Source: Diorhabda sublineata (lineage: Eukaryota > Arthropoda > Insecta > Coleoptera > Chrysomelidae). Taken from it: 64,000 nt of DNA. Positions 21,001-32,628 of the stretch are shown one piece after another. The notes under the pieces were generated by a model that had not been told where the DNA came from, ran no database searches, and saw only the letters and a program-made list of their open reading frames with translations. A program made the translations under genes and the position numbers. Every line of letters starts with the position of its first letter. Position 1 is the stretch's first letter. The stretch is taken from contig NC_079484.1 of assembly GCF_026230105.1 (NCBI RefSeq), forward strand, positions 945,805-1,009,804. Direction: 5' to 3'.

Positions 21001-24000
21001 GTTGTTTATAATTGTAGTTTAGTCCCTGTTAGTCTTATAACACGCTAAAACGTGTCCGAATTCATACTTTTTTTGACTAAAACTTGTCTACGTTGTTTAT
21101 AATTGTAGTTTAGTCCCTGTTAGTCTTATAACACGCTAAAACGTGTCCGAATTCATACTTTTTTCGACTAAAACATGTCTACGTTGTTTATAATTGTAGT
21201 TTAGTCCCTGTTAGCCTTATAACACGCTAAAACGTGTCCGAATTCATACTTTTTTTGACTAAAACTTGTCTACGTTGTTTATAATTGTAGTTTAGTCCCT
21301 GTTAGTCTTATAACACGCTAAAACGTGTCCGAATTCATACTTTTTTTGACTAAAACTTGTCTACGTTGTTTATAATTGTAGTTTAGTCCCTGTTAGTCTT
21401 ATAACACGCTAAAACGTGTCCGAATTCATACTTTTTTTGACTAAAACTTGTCTACGTTGTTTATAATTGTAGTTTAGTCCCTGTTAGTCTTATAACACGC
21501 TAAAACGTGTCCGAATTCATACTTTTTTTGACTAAAACTTGTCTACGTTGTTTATAATTGTAGTTTAGTCCCTGTTAGTCTTATAACACGCTAAAACGTG
21601 TCCGAATTCATACTTTTTTCGACTAAAACATGTCTACGTTGTTTATAATTGTAGTTTAGTCCCTGTTAGTCTTATAACACGCTAAAACGTGTCCGAATTC
21701 ATACTTTTTTCGACTAAAACATGTCTACGTTGTTTATAATTGTAGTTTAGTCTCTGTTAGTCTTATAACACGCTAAAACGTGTCCAAATTCATACTTTTT
21801 TCGACTAAAACATGTCTACGTTGTTTATAATTGTAGTTTAGTCTCTGTTAGTCTTATAACACGCTAAAACGTGTCCAAATTCATACTTTTTTCGACTAAA
21901 ACATGTCTACGTTGTTTATAATTGTAGTTTAGTCCCTGCTAGTCTTATAACACGCTTAAACGTGTCCAGATTCGTACTTTTTTCGATTAAAACATGTCTA
22001 CGTTGTTTATAATTGTAGTTTAGTCCCCGTTAGTCTTATAACAAGTTAAAACGTGTCCAAATTCATACTTTTTTCGACTAAAACATGTCTACGTTGTTTA
22101 TAATTGTAGTTTAGTCCCTGTTAGTCTTATAACACGCTAAAACGTGTCCGAATTCATACTTTTTTCGACTAAAACATGTCTACGTTGTTTATAATTGTAG
22201 TTTAGTCCCCGTTAGTCTTATAACACGCTAAAACGTGTCCGAATTCGTACTTTTTTCGACTAAAACATGTCTACGTTGTTTATAATTGTAGTTTAGTCCC
22301 TGTTAGTCTTATAACACGCTAAAACGTGTCCGAATTCATACTTTTTTCGACTAAAACATGTCTACGTTGTTTATAATTGTAGTTTAGTCCCTGTTAGTCT
22401 TATAACACGCTAAAACGTGTCTAAATTCATACTTTTTTCGACTAAAACATGTCTACGTTGTTTATAATTGTAGTTTAGTCCCTGTTAGTCTTATAACACG
22501 CTAAAACGTGTCTAAATTCATACTTTTTTCGACTAAAACATGTCTACGTTGTTTATAATTGTAGTTTAGTCCCTGTTAGTCTTATAACACGCTAAAACGT
22601 GTCTAAATTCATACTTTTTTCGACTAAAACATGTCTACGTTGTTTATAATTGTAGTTTAGTCCCTGTTAGTCTTATAACACGCTAAAACGTTTCTAAATT
22701 CATACTTTTTTCGACTAAAACATGTCTACGTTGTTTATAATTGTAGTTTAGTCCCTGTTAGTCTTATAACACGCTAAAACGTGTCTAAATTCATACTTTT
22801 TTCGACTAAAACATGTCTACGTTGTTTATAATTGTAGTTTAGTCCCTGTTAGTCTTATAACACGCTAAAACGTGTCTAAATTCATACTTTTTTCGACTAA
22901 AACATGTCTACGTTGTTTATAATTGTAGTTTAGTCCCTGTTAGTCTTATAACACGCTAAAACGTGTCTAAATTCATACTTTTTTCGACTAAAACATGTCT
23001 ACGTTGTTTATAATTGTAGTTTAGTCTCTGTTAGTCTTATAACACGCTAAAACGTGTCTAAATTCATACTTTTTTCGACTAAAACATGTCTACGTTGTTT
23101 ATAATTGTAGTTTAGTCCCTGTTAGTCTTATAACACGCTAAAACGTGTCCGAATTCATACTTTTTTCGACTAAAACATGTCTACGTTGTTTATAATTGTA
23201 GTTTAGTCCCTGTTAGTCTTATAACACGCTAAAACGTGTCTAAATTCATACTTTTTTCGACTAAAACATGTCTACGTTGTTTATAATTGTAGTTTAGTCC
23301 CTGTTAGTCTTATAACACGCTAAAACGTGTCCGAATTCATACTTTTTTCGACTAAAACATGTCTACGTTGTTTATAATTGTAGTTTAGTCCCTGTTAGTC
23401 TTATAACACGCTAAAACGTGTCTAAATTCATACTTTTTTCGACTAAAACATGTCTACGTTGTTTATAATTGTAGTTTAGTCCCTGTTAGTCTTATAACAC
23501 GCTAAAACGTGTCTAAATTCATACTTTTTTCGACTAAAACATGTCTACGTTGTTTATAATTGTAGTTTAGTCCCTGTTAGTCTTATAACACGCTAAAACG
23601 TGTCTAAATTCATACTTTTTTCGACTAAAACATGTCTACGTTGTTTATAATTGTAGTTTAGTCCCTGTTAGTCTTATAACACGCTAAAACGTGTCTAAAT
23701 TCATACTTTTTTCGACTAAAACATGTCTACGTTGTTTATAATTGTAGTTTAGTCCCTGTTAGTCTTATAACACGCTAAAACGTGTCTAAATTCATACTTT
23801 TTTCGACTAAAACATGTCTACGTTGTTTATAATTGTAGTTTAGTCTCTGTTAGTCTTATAACACGCTAAAACGTGTCTAAATTCATACTTTTTTCGACTA
23901 AAACATGTCTACGTTGTTTATAATTGTAGTTTAGTCCCTGTTAGTCTTATAACACGCTAAAACGTGTCCGAATTCATACTTTTTTCGACTAAAACATGTC

Positions 24001-25742
24001 TACGTTGTTTATAATTGTAGTTTAGTCCCTGTTAGTCTTATAACACGCTAAAACGTGTCTAAATTCATACTTTTTTCGACTAAAACATGTCTACGTTGTT
24101 TATAATTGTAGTTTAGTCCCTGTTAGTCTTATAACACGCTAAAACGTGTCCGAATTCATACTTTTTTTGACTAAAACTTGTCTACGTTGTTTATAATTGT
24201 AGTTTAGTCCCTGTTAGTCTTATAACACGCTAAAACGTGTCCGAATTCATACTTTTTTTGACTAAAACTTGTCTACGTTGTTTATAATTGTAGTTTAGTC
24301 CCTGTTAGTCTTATAACACGCTAAAACGTGTCCGAATTCATACTTTTTTCGACTAAAACATGTCTACGTTGTTTATAATTGTAGTTTAGTCCCTGTTAGT
24401 CTTATAACACGCTAAAACGTGTCCGAATTCATACTTTTTTCGACTAAAACATGTCTACGTTGTTTATAATTGTAGTTTAGTCCCTGTTAGTCTTATAACA
24501 CGCTAAAACGTGTCTAAATTCATACTTTTTTCGACTAAAACATGTCTACGTTGTTTATAATTGTAGTTTAGTCTCTGTTAGTCTTATAACATGCTAAAAC
24601 GTGTCTAAATTCATACTTTTTTCGACTAAAACATGTCTACGTTGTTTATAATTGTAGTTTAGTCCCTGTTAGTCTTATAACACGCTAAAACGTGTCTAAA
24701 TTCATACTTTTTTCGACTAAAACATGTCTACGTTGTTTATAATTGTAGTTTAGTCCCTGTTAGTCTTATAACACGCTAAAACGTGTCTAAATTCATACTT
24801 TTTTCGACTAAAACATGTCTACGTTGTTTATAATTGTAGTTTAGTCCCTGTTAGTCTTATAACACGCTAAAACGTGTCTAAATTCATACTTTTTTCGACT
24901 AAAACATGTCTACGTTGTTTATAATTGTAGTTTAGTCCCTGTTAGTCTTATAACACGCTAAAACGTGTCTAAATTCATACTTTTTTCGACTAAAACATGT
25001 CTACGTTGTTTATAATTGTAGTTTAGTCCCTGTTAGTCTTATAACACGCTAAAACGTGTCTAAATTCATACTTTTTTCGACTAAAACATGTCTACGTTGT
25101 TTATAATTGTAGTTTAGTCCCTGTTAGTCTTATAACACGCTAAAACGTGTCTAAATTCATACTTTTTTCGACTAAAACATGTCTACGTTGTTTATAATTG
25201 TAGTTTAGTCCCTGTTAGTCTTATAACACGCTAAAACGTGTCCGAATTCATACTTTTTTCGACTAAAACATGTCTACGTTGTTTATAATTGTAGTTTAGT
25301 CCCTGTTAGTCTTATAACACGCTAAAACGTGTCCAGATTCGTACTTTTTTCGACTAAAACATGTCTACGTTGTTTATAATTGTAGTTTAGTCCCTGTTAG
25401 TCTTATAACACGCTAAAACGTGTCTAAATTCATACTTTTTTCGACTAAAACATGTCTACGTTGTTTATAATTGTAGTTTAGTCCCTGTTAGTCTTATAAC
25501 ACGCTAAAACGTGTCCAGATTCGTACTTTTTTCGACTAAAACATGTCTACGTTGTTTATAATTGTAGTTTAGTCCCTGTTAGTCTTATAACACGCTAAAA
25601 CGTGTCTAAATTCATACTTTTTTCGACTAAAACATGTCTACGTTGTTTATAATTGTAGTTTAGTCTCTGTTAGTCTTATAACACGCTAAAACGTGTCCAG
25701 ATTGATACTTTTTTCGACTAAAACTAGTCTTCGTTGTTTATC
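18098..25742 (+). repeat. 91-bp satellite array, about 84 copies
   Basis: Every monomer contains CTACGTTGTTTATAATTGTA, GTTTAGTCCCTGTTAG and TTATAACACGCTAAAACGTG. The marker TTGTTTAT falls at 18181 and at 25734, 7553 bp apart, which is exactly 83 x 91, so there is no net indel. Monomer types differ at a few sites: CCGAATTC, CTAAATTC or CCAAATTC; CTTTTTTTGACTAAAACTTG or TTTTTTCGACTAAAACATG; TCCCTG, TCTCTG or TCCCCG. A rare monomer pair (CCCTGCTAG with GATTAAAACATG) occurs at 19841 and 21934, inside a duplicated block of 22-23 monomers. The outer copies at both ends are more divergent. No open frame or transposase similarity. Confidence 0.96.
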
Positions 25743-26393
25743 ATGAAAATTACTCACACATCAACACAAAATCGATGTTGATTCTTCGTTTGAATTCTAC
25801 CGATAAAGAAAAATTGATAAAACCGTCTCGTGTGAAACCGGCTTCATTAATAAACATTCAAATATTAAATAATTCGAGTGATAGTTGATGTTAAGTTCAT
25901 TAAACGGTTCCCACAGTTTTATAAAAAAAAAAAGAAAAGAAAAATGTTGAGGCCGCAAAACCACATCAACTGCAATTTTCATATGAAATGTAATTGAGTT
26001 CTGGGTAATGTATGGAATTACATGCTACAGGATACGTTGAGAATTAATCATTCGTGTAAAGCAAATTTTCGTAGCTACAGTTTCAATCGACATTTTTTCG
26101 TTTTATTTATATAGAAACTCAAAATTTTCCACTTTCGCTTGTATAAGAACCGGAAGAATAGAAGGAGATGTCTAATTTCCAACATCCTCCATAGACTCTT
26201 GATGCTTTCGGGCACGCGACAAGTCTCGACAAGTTTCAACTTGCCGCTTTTATCTATTTTATTGTATTAGAATTCGAACAACGACTCAATCGAGTTGTTT
26301 CGAAAAATGTCTCGAATTGAATTTGGCGCAGTTATAAGGATTAGCACCGAAAAACAATTTCGAGCTCAAACAATTCCAAAACAAGTTTTCGAA
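25743..26393. other. Single-copy spacer between opposed 91-bp arrays
   Basis: About 650 bp of non-repeated sequence flanked by the + array on the left and the - array on the right. It contains a GC-richer part (26190-26250, TTTCGGGCACGCGACAAGTC) and no recognisable gene. The open frame at 25797-25982 on the minus strand resembles nothing I recognise. Confidence 0.5.
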
Positions 26394-27232
26394 AGATCAT
26401 TATAAGACTAACAGGGACTAAACTACAATTATAAACAACGTAGACATGTTTTAGTCGAAAAAAGTACGAATTCGGACACGTTTTAGCTTGTTATAAGACT
26501 TACAGGGACTAAACTACAATTATAAACAACGTAGACATGTTTTAGTCGAAAAAAGTATGAATTCGGACACGTTTTAGCTTGTTATAAGACTTACAGGGAC
26601 TAAACTACAATTATAAACAACGTAGACATGTTTTAGTCAAAGAAAGTACGAATTCGGACACGTTTTAGCTTGTTATAAGACTTACAGGGACTAAACTACA
26701 ATTATAAACAACGTAGACATGTTTTAGTCGAAAAAAGTATGAATTCGGACACGTTTTAGCTTGTTATAAGACTTACAGGGACTAAACTACAATTATAAAC
26801 AACGTAGACATGTTTTAGTCGAAAAAAGTACGAATTCGGACACGTTTTAGCTTGTTATAAGACTTACAGGGACTAAACTACAATTATAAACAACGTAGAC
26901 ATGTTTTAGTCGAAAAAAGTACGAATTCGGACACGTTTTAGCTTGTTATAAGACTAACAGGGACTAAACTACAATTATAAACAACGTAGACATGTTTTAG
27001 TCAAAAAAAGTACGAATTCGGACACGTTTTAGCGTGTTATAAGACTAACAGGGACTAAACTACAATTATAAACAACGTAGACATGTTTTAGTCAAAAAAA
27101 GTACGAATTCGGACACGTTTTAGCTTGTTATAAGACTAACAGGGACTAAACTACAATTATAAACAACGTAGACATGTTTTAGTCAAAAAAAGTATGAATT
27201 TGGACATGTTTTAGCGTGTCTTATGGCTAACT
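26394..27232 (-). repeat. 91-bp satellite in opposite orientation, about 9 copies
   Basis: Reverse complement of the 18.1-25.7 kb monomers: ACTAAACTACAATTATAAAC, AACGTAGACATGTTTTAGTC and ACGTTTTAGCTTGTTATAAG recur every 91 bp. It has its own diagnostic variants: AGCTTGTTATAAGACTTACA is common here and rare or absent in the large array, so the two arrays have been homogenised separately. The last copy decays at about 27232. Together the two arrays form a large inverted pair with a 650-bp spacer. Confidence 0.93.
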
Positions 27233-27977
27233 TTGACAAACACTAAACTGTCTAAAAAGTATTGTCAATTTTTCCAATTCGAACGATTTTACACCTTGTT
27301 TAGTTTCAAAGATGTAAAAGAAATCAAAACGAACGTTCATGGATGGATAATTTGCGGTAAAGAAAAACCAATTCCTCGTTATAAAGTTCAATAACACGTC
27401 TGGGAATTACCACACCTCAACAATACATCTCCGGCATTTTTTTTATTAGTACTAAATCGATGTTTCAACATTCCGATAATGAATTTCGAAAGTGCTAAAT
27501 ATCTTCGTTGTTTATACAACTACGAATGACTTGTTAAATATTTGTGTCAGCAAATAACCGAAGCAATCAAATAAGGGTAGTTTCCAGTTGAAATATATAA
27601 AAAAATTTGCCCAGGGGCGGCTCAAACTCAATGGTTAATAAGACAATCGACGTAAATTTAAAAATTAAAATCGACGTCGTGTTTTTTCATAAACTAAAAC
27701 CCCGATCGACATTTGAAAGTTGAAACCACATTTTTCGGTTGCTTTTTAGGAATATTTCATCAGAAAAATTCCGGTAGCTTCAACTATATACGAGGGACAT
27801 AATAATTAACACCTACGTAAATATTTCAAAGTACGGTCCTGTTCTTTTACCTAGAATTATGTAATTAGTTATATAGGTAATTAAATTGTACTCAAAATAG
27901 GTAAAGTTATAAATTTTCAAGTACAGGCAAATATACGAGGCGAAATATTACATTAAATATTTCCAAGAAATGAAAAA
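27233..27977. other. Single-copy AT-rich DNA
   Basis: No convincing coding sequence. It contains a short GGGGCGGCTCAAACTCAATG segment (27606-27625) related to 14452, and two TATACGAGG-type motifs (about 27788 and 27927) that resemble the outer end of mariner terminal repeats but have no partner nearby. Confidence 0.4.
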
Positions 27978-28360
27978 TACGAGGTTTGGTTATTAAATAA
28001 CGACACAGTTTACGAAAAATGGTTTTTTTACAAAAATTAATGATAAAATCGAAAACTTCCCTTCAGTTTATTCCCCTCCCATCGCCTCACACACCTTTCC
28101 ATACGTTTTTTCCATTGATTGAACCATTTTTGGAAGTCTTCTTTGATAAGGACCTTCAGGAGCTGAAATCGGGACAATTTCGAATCAGATCTTTTCCTAA
28201 CTTTTCAAGGACATCTGATAAGACCCGTTAACTCGAGATTTTTTGGTCAGGAGACTTTCTATTCGGGTTTACAGCCTCGGCAATCATTGCGCGCGCGATA
28301 CCGAACGTCTAAAACGTCCTCTAAGTACGCAGCTTCGTTATTTAACAACCAGACCCCGTA
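27978..28360 (-). mobile_element. Internally deleted mariner element with both terminal repeats
   Basis: Bounded by inverted repeats of about 25 bp: left TACGAGGTTTGGTTATTAAA at 27978, right ending TAACAACCAGACCCCGTA at 28360, flanked by TA as expected for mariner insertions. On the minus strand about 28160-28045 reads LKVLIKEDFQKWFNQWKKRM then ERCVRRWEGNKLKGSFRF before a stop. This is the C-terminal end of a mariner transposase; the rest of the gene, including the catalytic residues, is missing. It is therefore a non-autonomous deletion derivative. The plus-strand open frame at 28019-28231 is its antisense shadow. Confidence 0.85.
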
Positions 28361-28831
28361 TATACAAAGTTGGGGTATTATATTTGATCAAATTTGGATT
28401 TTATGTCGAGATTAACATGCAAATAGGTGCGGAATTAACCATCAAGTGAAAATATCGTAAATTGAATCATTTTATCAAAACGTAAATTTATTTGCGTTAT
28501 AAAATTTCATCGGAAGGTCAATAACCAGACGTCCGTGTTTATAAACTTGTTTTTATTTATGGGAGAGTAATAAAACGATGATGTATTCGTATTTCCATTT
28601 TTTAATTGTATTTAAATGATTTGAAACAATTGAATTTCGATGTTTTTTTGTAAAATTTTGCAAATTTAAGCTAAAACTAAACCGTTTAGAATACAAAACC
28701 TGGGATTTTCGCTTTTTTTATATATAGGTAAACCTAAAATCGTATTTTCGGTGAAAATTATCGGGAACATATCCTTGAAATTGGGAAAAAAAAACGAAAT
28801 TTTCAACTTTTATTTGCGAATATTAAGTTTT
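28361..28831. other. Single-copy AT-rich DNA
   Basis: Between the mariner derivative and the 20-bp minisatellite. No gene, repeat or regulatory element recognised. Confidence 0.4.
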
Positions 28832-29786
28832 TGACCAGTCCAAACCGTTTTTGACAAGTCCAAACCGTTTTTGACAAGTCTAAACCGTTTTTGACCATTC
28901 CCAACCGTTTTTGAGCATTCCAATCCGTTTTTGACCAGTCCAAACCGTTTTTGACCATTCCCAACCGTTTTTGAGCATTCCAATCCGTTTTTGACCAGTC
29001 CAAACCGTGTTTGACCAGTTCGAACCGTTTTTGACCATTCCCAACCGTTTTTGAGCATTCCAATCCGTTTTTGACCAGTCCAAACCGTTTTTGACCAGTT
29101 CGAACCGTTTTTGAACATTCCCAACCGTTTTTGACAATTCCCAACCGTTTTTGAGCATTCCAATCCGTTTTTGACCAGTCCAAACCGTTTTTGACCAGTT
29201 CGAACCGTTTTTGACCATTCCCAACCGTTTTTGAGCATTCCAATCCGTTTTTGACCAGTCCAAACCGTGTTTGACCAATTCGAACCGTTTTTGACCATTC
29301 CCAACCGTTTTTGAGCATTCCAATCCGTTTTTGACCAGTTCGAACCGTTTTTGACCATTCCCAACCGTTTTTGAGCATTCCAATCCGTTTTTGACCAATC
29401 CAAACCGTTTTTGACAATTCCCAACCGTTTTTGAGCATTCCAATCCGTTTTTGACCAGTCCAAACCGTTTTGACCAGTCCAAAGCGTTTTTGACCTGTCC
29501 AAACCGCGTTTTTGACCAGTCCAAACCGCGTTTTTGACAAGTCCAAACTGGTTTTGACCACTCCAAACCGCGTTTTTGATCAGTCCAAACCGTTTTTTAC
29601 CAGTCCAAAGCGTTTTTGACCTGTCCAAACCGCGTTTTTGACCAGTCCAAACCGTTTTTTACCAGTCCAAAGCGTTTTTGACCTGTCCAAACCGCGTTTT
29701 TGACCAGTCCAAACAGTTTTTGACCACTCCAAACCGCGTTTTTGATCAGTCCAAACCGTTTTTTACCAGTCCAAAGCGTTTTTGAT
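28832..29786. repeat. 20-bp minisatellite, block 1 (about 47 copies)
   Basis: Basic unit CCAGTCCAAACCGTTTTTGA (20 bp), with variants CCATTCCCAACCGTTTTTGA, GCATTCCAATCCGTTTTTGA and CCAGTTCGAACCGTTTTTGA arranged in a recurring order, so higher-order units of 60-80 bp exist. From about 29500 on, units of 21-22 bp with CCGCGTTTTTGA appear. Because 20 is not a multiple of 3 and no frame contains a stop, all three minus-strand frames stay open for 228-272 codons, reading variants of GLDWSKTVWTGQKRIGMLK. I regard these as non-coding: all frames are equally open and codon positions show no bias by eye. Confidence 0.92.
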
Positions 29787-30272
29787 TGTTCTGTATGACT
29801 CGAAGACCAATAAAAGCATGAAAATTTCCATTCAAATGATGAATGAATCCTTGAAACCGATTCCGTGACGCAGCGAACGTTGTGGACGAGACGGCGGCCG
29901 GCGCGGCGCAATTTTCGTCGTACCAAATACTTTAACAATTTTCTTTCGATCCGAATGCGATTTCACTCACCGAACGTATATTGTTTTCTTGATAAATTCG
30001 ATTCTACTAAAACCCGATTGTTTTACAAACAAATACTCAATTCCGTACGTGTACGTGAACTCGTTAACAATTTTGCATAAAAGCGATCAGCCTCGATCAA
30101 CAAACGCGCGATGTCAAACCGTCCCGGGGGTATCTAACCTCACTTTAAGATAACATCTTCTCGCACGCGGTAAACTGTTTAATTTATTCCGATATCGGTA
30201 TAACCAGAGGTGGAGTTGTCTTCGACTTCAATTTAGTGAAAAAAAAAAACGAAAATTTCCAGTTTCTAATAT
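29787..30272. other. Single-copy DNA with a GC-rich patch
   Basis: 29865-29925 is GC- and CpG-rich (GACGAGACGGCGGCCGGCGC), unlike the surrounding AT-rich DNA; 30095-30175 is moderately GC-rich. It could be an unmethylated promoter or a fragment of a different element. No exon with splice signals could be defined. Confidence 0.35.
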
Positions 30273-30489
30273 ACGAGGTGCGGTAGAAAAGTTTTTTACC
30301 AAGAAAACATACAAATTATTGAAGGGAAACGAGGTTCTGTAGACAAACCGGTATAGCCGTTGTCTTCGTCTACATAGGGACTGTTTTTTTTGTTTGTTTT
30401 ATCGTAAAACATGATTTGAATGGTTCTGAATATGATTCCACGTTAAAAATTGATAAAAATATGGAAAAAGCAATTTTCTAATGTTGCAT

Positions 30490-31042
30490 CATCCGTTTTT
30501 GACCATTCCCAACCGTTTTTGACCACTCCAAACCGCGTTTTTGACTACTCCAAACCGTTTTTGACCTGTCCAAATCATTTTTGACCATTCCCAACCGCGT
30601 TTTCGACCAGTCCAAACCGTTTTTGGCCAGTCCAAACCGTTTATGACCATTCCCAACCGCGTTTTCGACCAGTCCAAACCGTTTTTGGCCATTCCCAATC
30701 GTTTTTGACCAGTCCAATCCGCGTTTTCGACCAGTCCAAACCGTTTTTGACCAGTCCAAATCATTTTTGAACATTCCCAACCGTTTTTGACCAGTTCGAA
30801 CCGCGTTTTTGACCACTCCAAACCGTTTTTGACCAGTCCAAATCATTTATGACCATTCCCAACCGCGTTTTCGACCAGTCCAAACCGTTTTTGGCCATTC
30901 CCAACCGTTTTTGACCAGTCCAAACCGCGTTTTCGACCAGTCCAAACCGTTTTTGACCAGTCCAAATCATTTTTGAACATTCCCAACCGTTTTTGACCAG
31001 TCCAAACCGCGTTTTTGACCAGTCCAAACCGTTTTTGACCAG
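30490..31042. repeat. 20-bp minisatellite, block 2
   Basis: Same family as 28832-29786 but with its own variants: CCAGTCCAAATCATTTTTGA and CGCGTTTTCGACCAGTCC are frequent. Units of 20-22 bp. Higher-order repeats of about 180-200 bp can be seen by the recurring AATCATTTTTGA and CATTCCCAACCGCG units. Minus-strand frames are open for up to 130 codons for the same compositional reason as in block 1. Confidence 0.9.
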
Positions 31043-31172
31043 TTCGTCTACATAGACCCTGTTTTTTTTTGTTTGTTTTACTGTAAAACATGATTTGAAT
31101 GGTTCTGAATATGATTCCACGTTAAAAATTGATAAAAACATGGAAAAAATCAATTTTCTAATGGTGGATCAT

Positions 31173-32127
31173 CCGTTTTTGACCAGTTCGAACCGTTTTT
31201 GACCAGTCCAAACCGTTTTTGACCAGTTCGAACCGCGTTTTGACCAGTCCAAACCGTTTTTGACCACTCCAAAACGTTTTTGACCTGTTCAAATCATTTT
31301 TGACCATTCCCAACCGTTTTTGACCAGTCCAAACCGTTTTTGACCAGTAAAAACCGCGTTTTTGACCACTCCAAACCGTTTTTGACCAGTCCAAATCATT
31401 TTTGACCATTCCCAACCGCGTTTTCGACCAGTCCAAACCGTTTTTGGCCAGTCCAAACCGTTTTTGGCCAGTCCAAACCGTTTTTGACCAGTCCAAACCG
31501 CGTTTTTGACCACTCCAAACCGTTTTTGACCAGTCCAAATCATTTATGACCATTCCCAACCGCGTTTTCGACCAGTCCAAACCGTTTTTGGCCATTCCCA
31601 ACCATTTTTGACCAGTCCAAACCGCGTTTTCGACCAGTCCAAACCGTTTTTGACCAGTCCAAATCATTTTTGAACATTCCCAACCGCGTTTTCGACCAGT
31701 CCAAACCGTTTTTGGCCAGTCCAAACCGTTTTTGACCACTCCAAACCGTTTTTGACCAGTCCAAATCATTTTTGATCAGTCCAAACCGTTTTTGACCAGT
31801 TCGAACCGCGTTTTTGACCACTCCAAACCGTTTTTGACCAGTCCAAATCATTTTTGACCATTCCCAACCGTTTTTGACCCGTCCAAACCGTTTTTGACCA
31901 CTCCAAACCGCGTTTTTGACTACTCCAAGTCGTTTTTGACCTGTCCAAATCATTTTTGACCATTCCCAACCGTTTTTGACCAGTCCAAACCGAGTTTTCG
32001 ACCAGTCCAAACCGTTTTTGACCAGTCCAAATCATTTTTGACCATTCCAAACCGCGTTTTCTTCCAGTCCAAACCGTTTTTGGCCAGTCCAAACCGTTTT
32101 TTACCATTCTCAACCGTTTTTGACCAG
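31173..32127. repeat. 20-bp minisatellite, block 3
   Basis: Continuation of the same family after the second copy of the mariner-internal piece. It contains the same variant units as block 2 (AAATCATTTTTGACC, CGCGTTTTCGACC, GTTTTTGGCCAGTCC) in a similar order, consistent with duplication of block 2 followed by expansion. It ends at the third mariner piece at about 32128. Confidence 0.9.
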
Positions 32128-32250
32128 TTCGTCTACATAGGGACTGTTTTTTTGTTTGTTTTATCGTAAAACGTGTCTTTGAATGGTTCTGAATATGATT
32201 CCACGTTAAAAATTGATAAAAATATGGAAAAAATCAATTTTCTAATGTTG

Positions 32251-32481
32251 GATCATCCGTTTTATTCGCCAGATCTTGTGTCGTGTGACTTATAGCTCTT
32301 TTATAATGTTAAATCCACCTCGAAAAGAAGTTTTGAGTATGTTGAAGCTGTGCACGATAAAACGGCGCGCGTCCTGAAGGAACTGATAGAAAAATACTTC
32401 GATTAATGGAAAAAAAAACGTATGGAAAGGTGCATAAAGCGAGGGGAGGGGATTATATTGAAGGGGAGCCTACGAATGTAG
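32251..32481 (+). pseudogene. Mariner transposase C-terminal remnant
   Basis: Reads DHPFYSPDLVSCDL, stop, LFYNVKSTSKRSFEYVEAVH then DKTARVLKELIEKYFD, stop, WKKKRMERCIKRGEG to a stop at 32479-32481. It matches the end of mariner transposases: HPPYSPDLAPCDFFLF with the third catalytic Asp, then EAV..KTARVLKEL and W.KRMERCI. Two in-frame stops show it is dead. The 27978-28360 element encodes the same end, so both belong to the same or a close subfamily. Confidence 0.85.
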
Positions 32482-32628
32482 AATAATTTTTATTATAAAA
32501 CCCTTTTTCGTAACCAAGTCTAGTTATTTGATAACCAGACCTCGTATATTACGAGTCTCGTTATTTAATAGCCACTCCTCGTATATATTTCTATGGGGAC
32601 ATGAATCTGATATTTTAAATAAAGTTAG

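Larger units (their letters stand above)
30273..32579 (+). mobile_element. Mariner relic invaded and duplicated by minisatellite
   Basis: Begins with a TATACGAGGTGCGGTAG end at about 30273 and finishes with two mariner-type 3' ends side by side (TTTGATAACCAGACCTCGTA to 32546; TTAATAGCCACTCCTCGTA to 32579). A 120-130 bp mariner-internal piece beginning TTCGTCTACATAGG and ending CATCCGTTTT occurs three times (about 30365-30489, 31043-31172, 32128-32250), separated by two minisatellite blocks. The third copy continues into transposase coding sequence. The structure suggests that the minisatellite expanded at the CATCCGTTTT point and that block plus flank was then duplicated. Confidence 0.7.

Noticed and set aside
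18098..25742. CRISPR array (regular 91-bp repeats)
   Set aside because: Whole monomers are repeated without unique spacers, no cas genes and clear eukaryotic context.
28019..28231. Plus-strand 70-codon frame
   Set aside because: Antisense to the transposase C-terminus of the mariner derivative 27978-28360.
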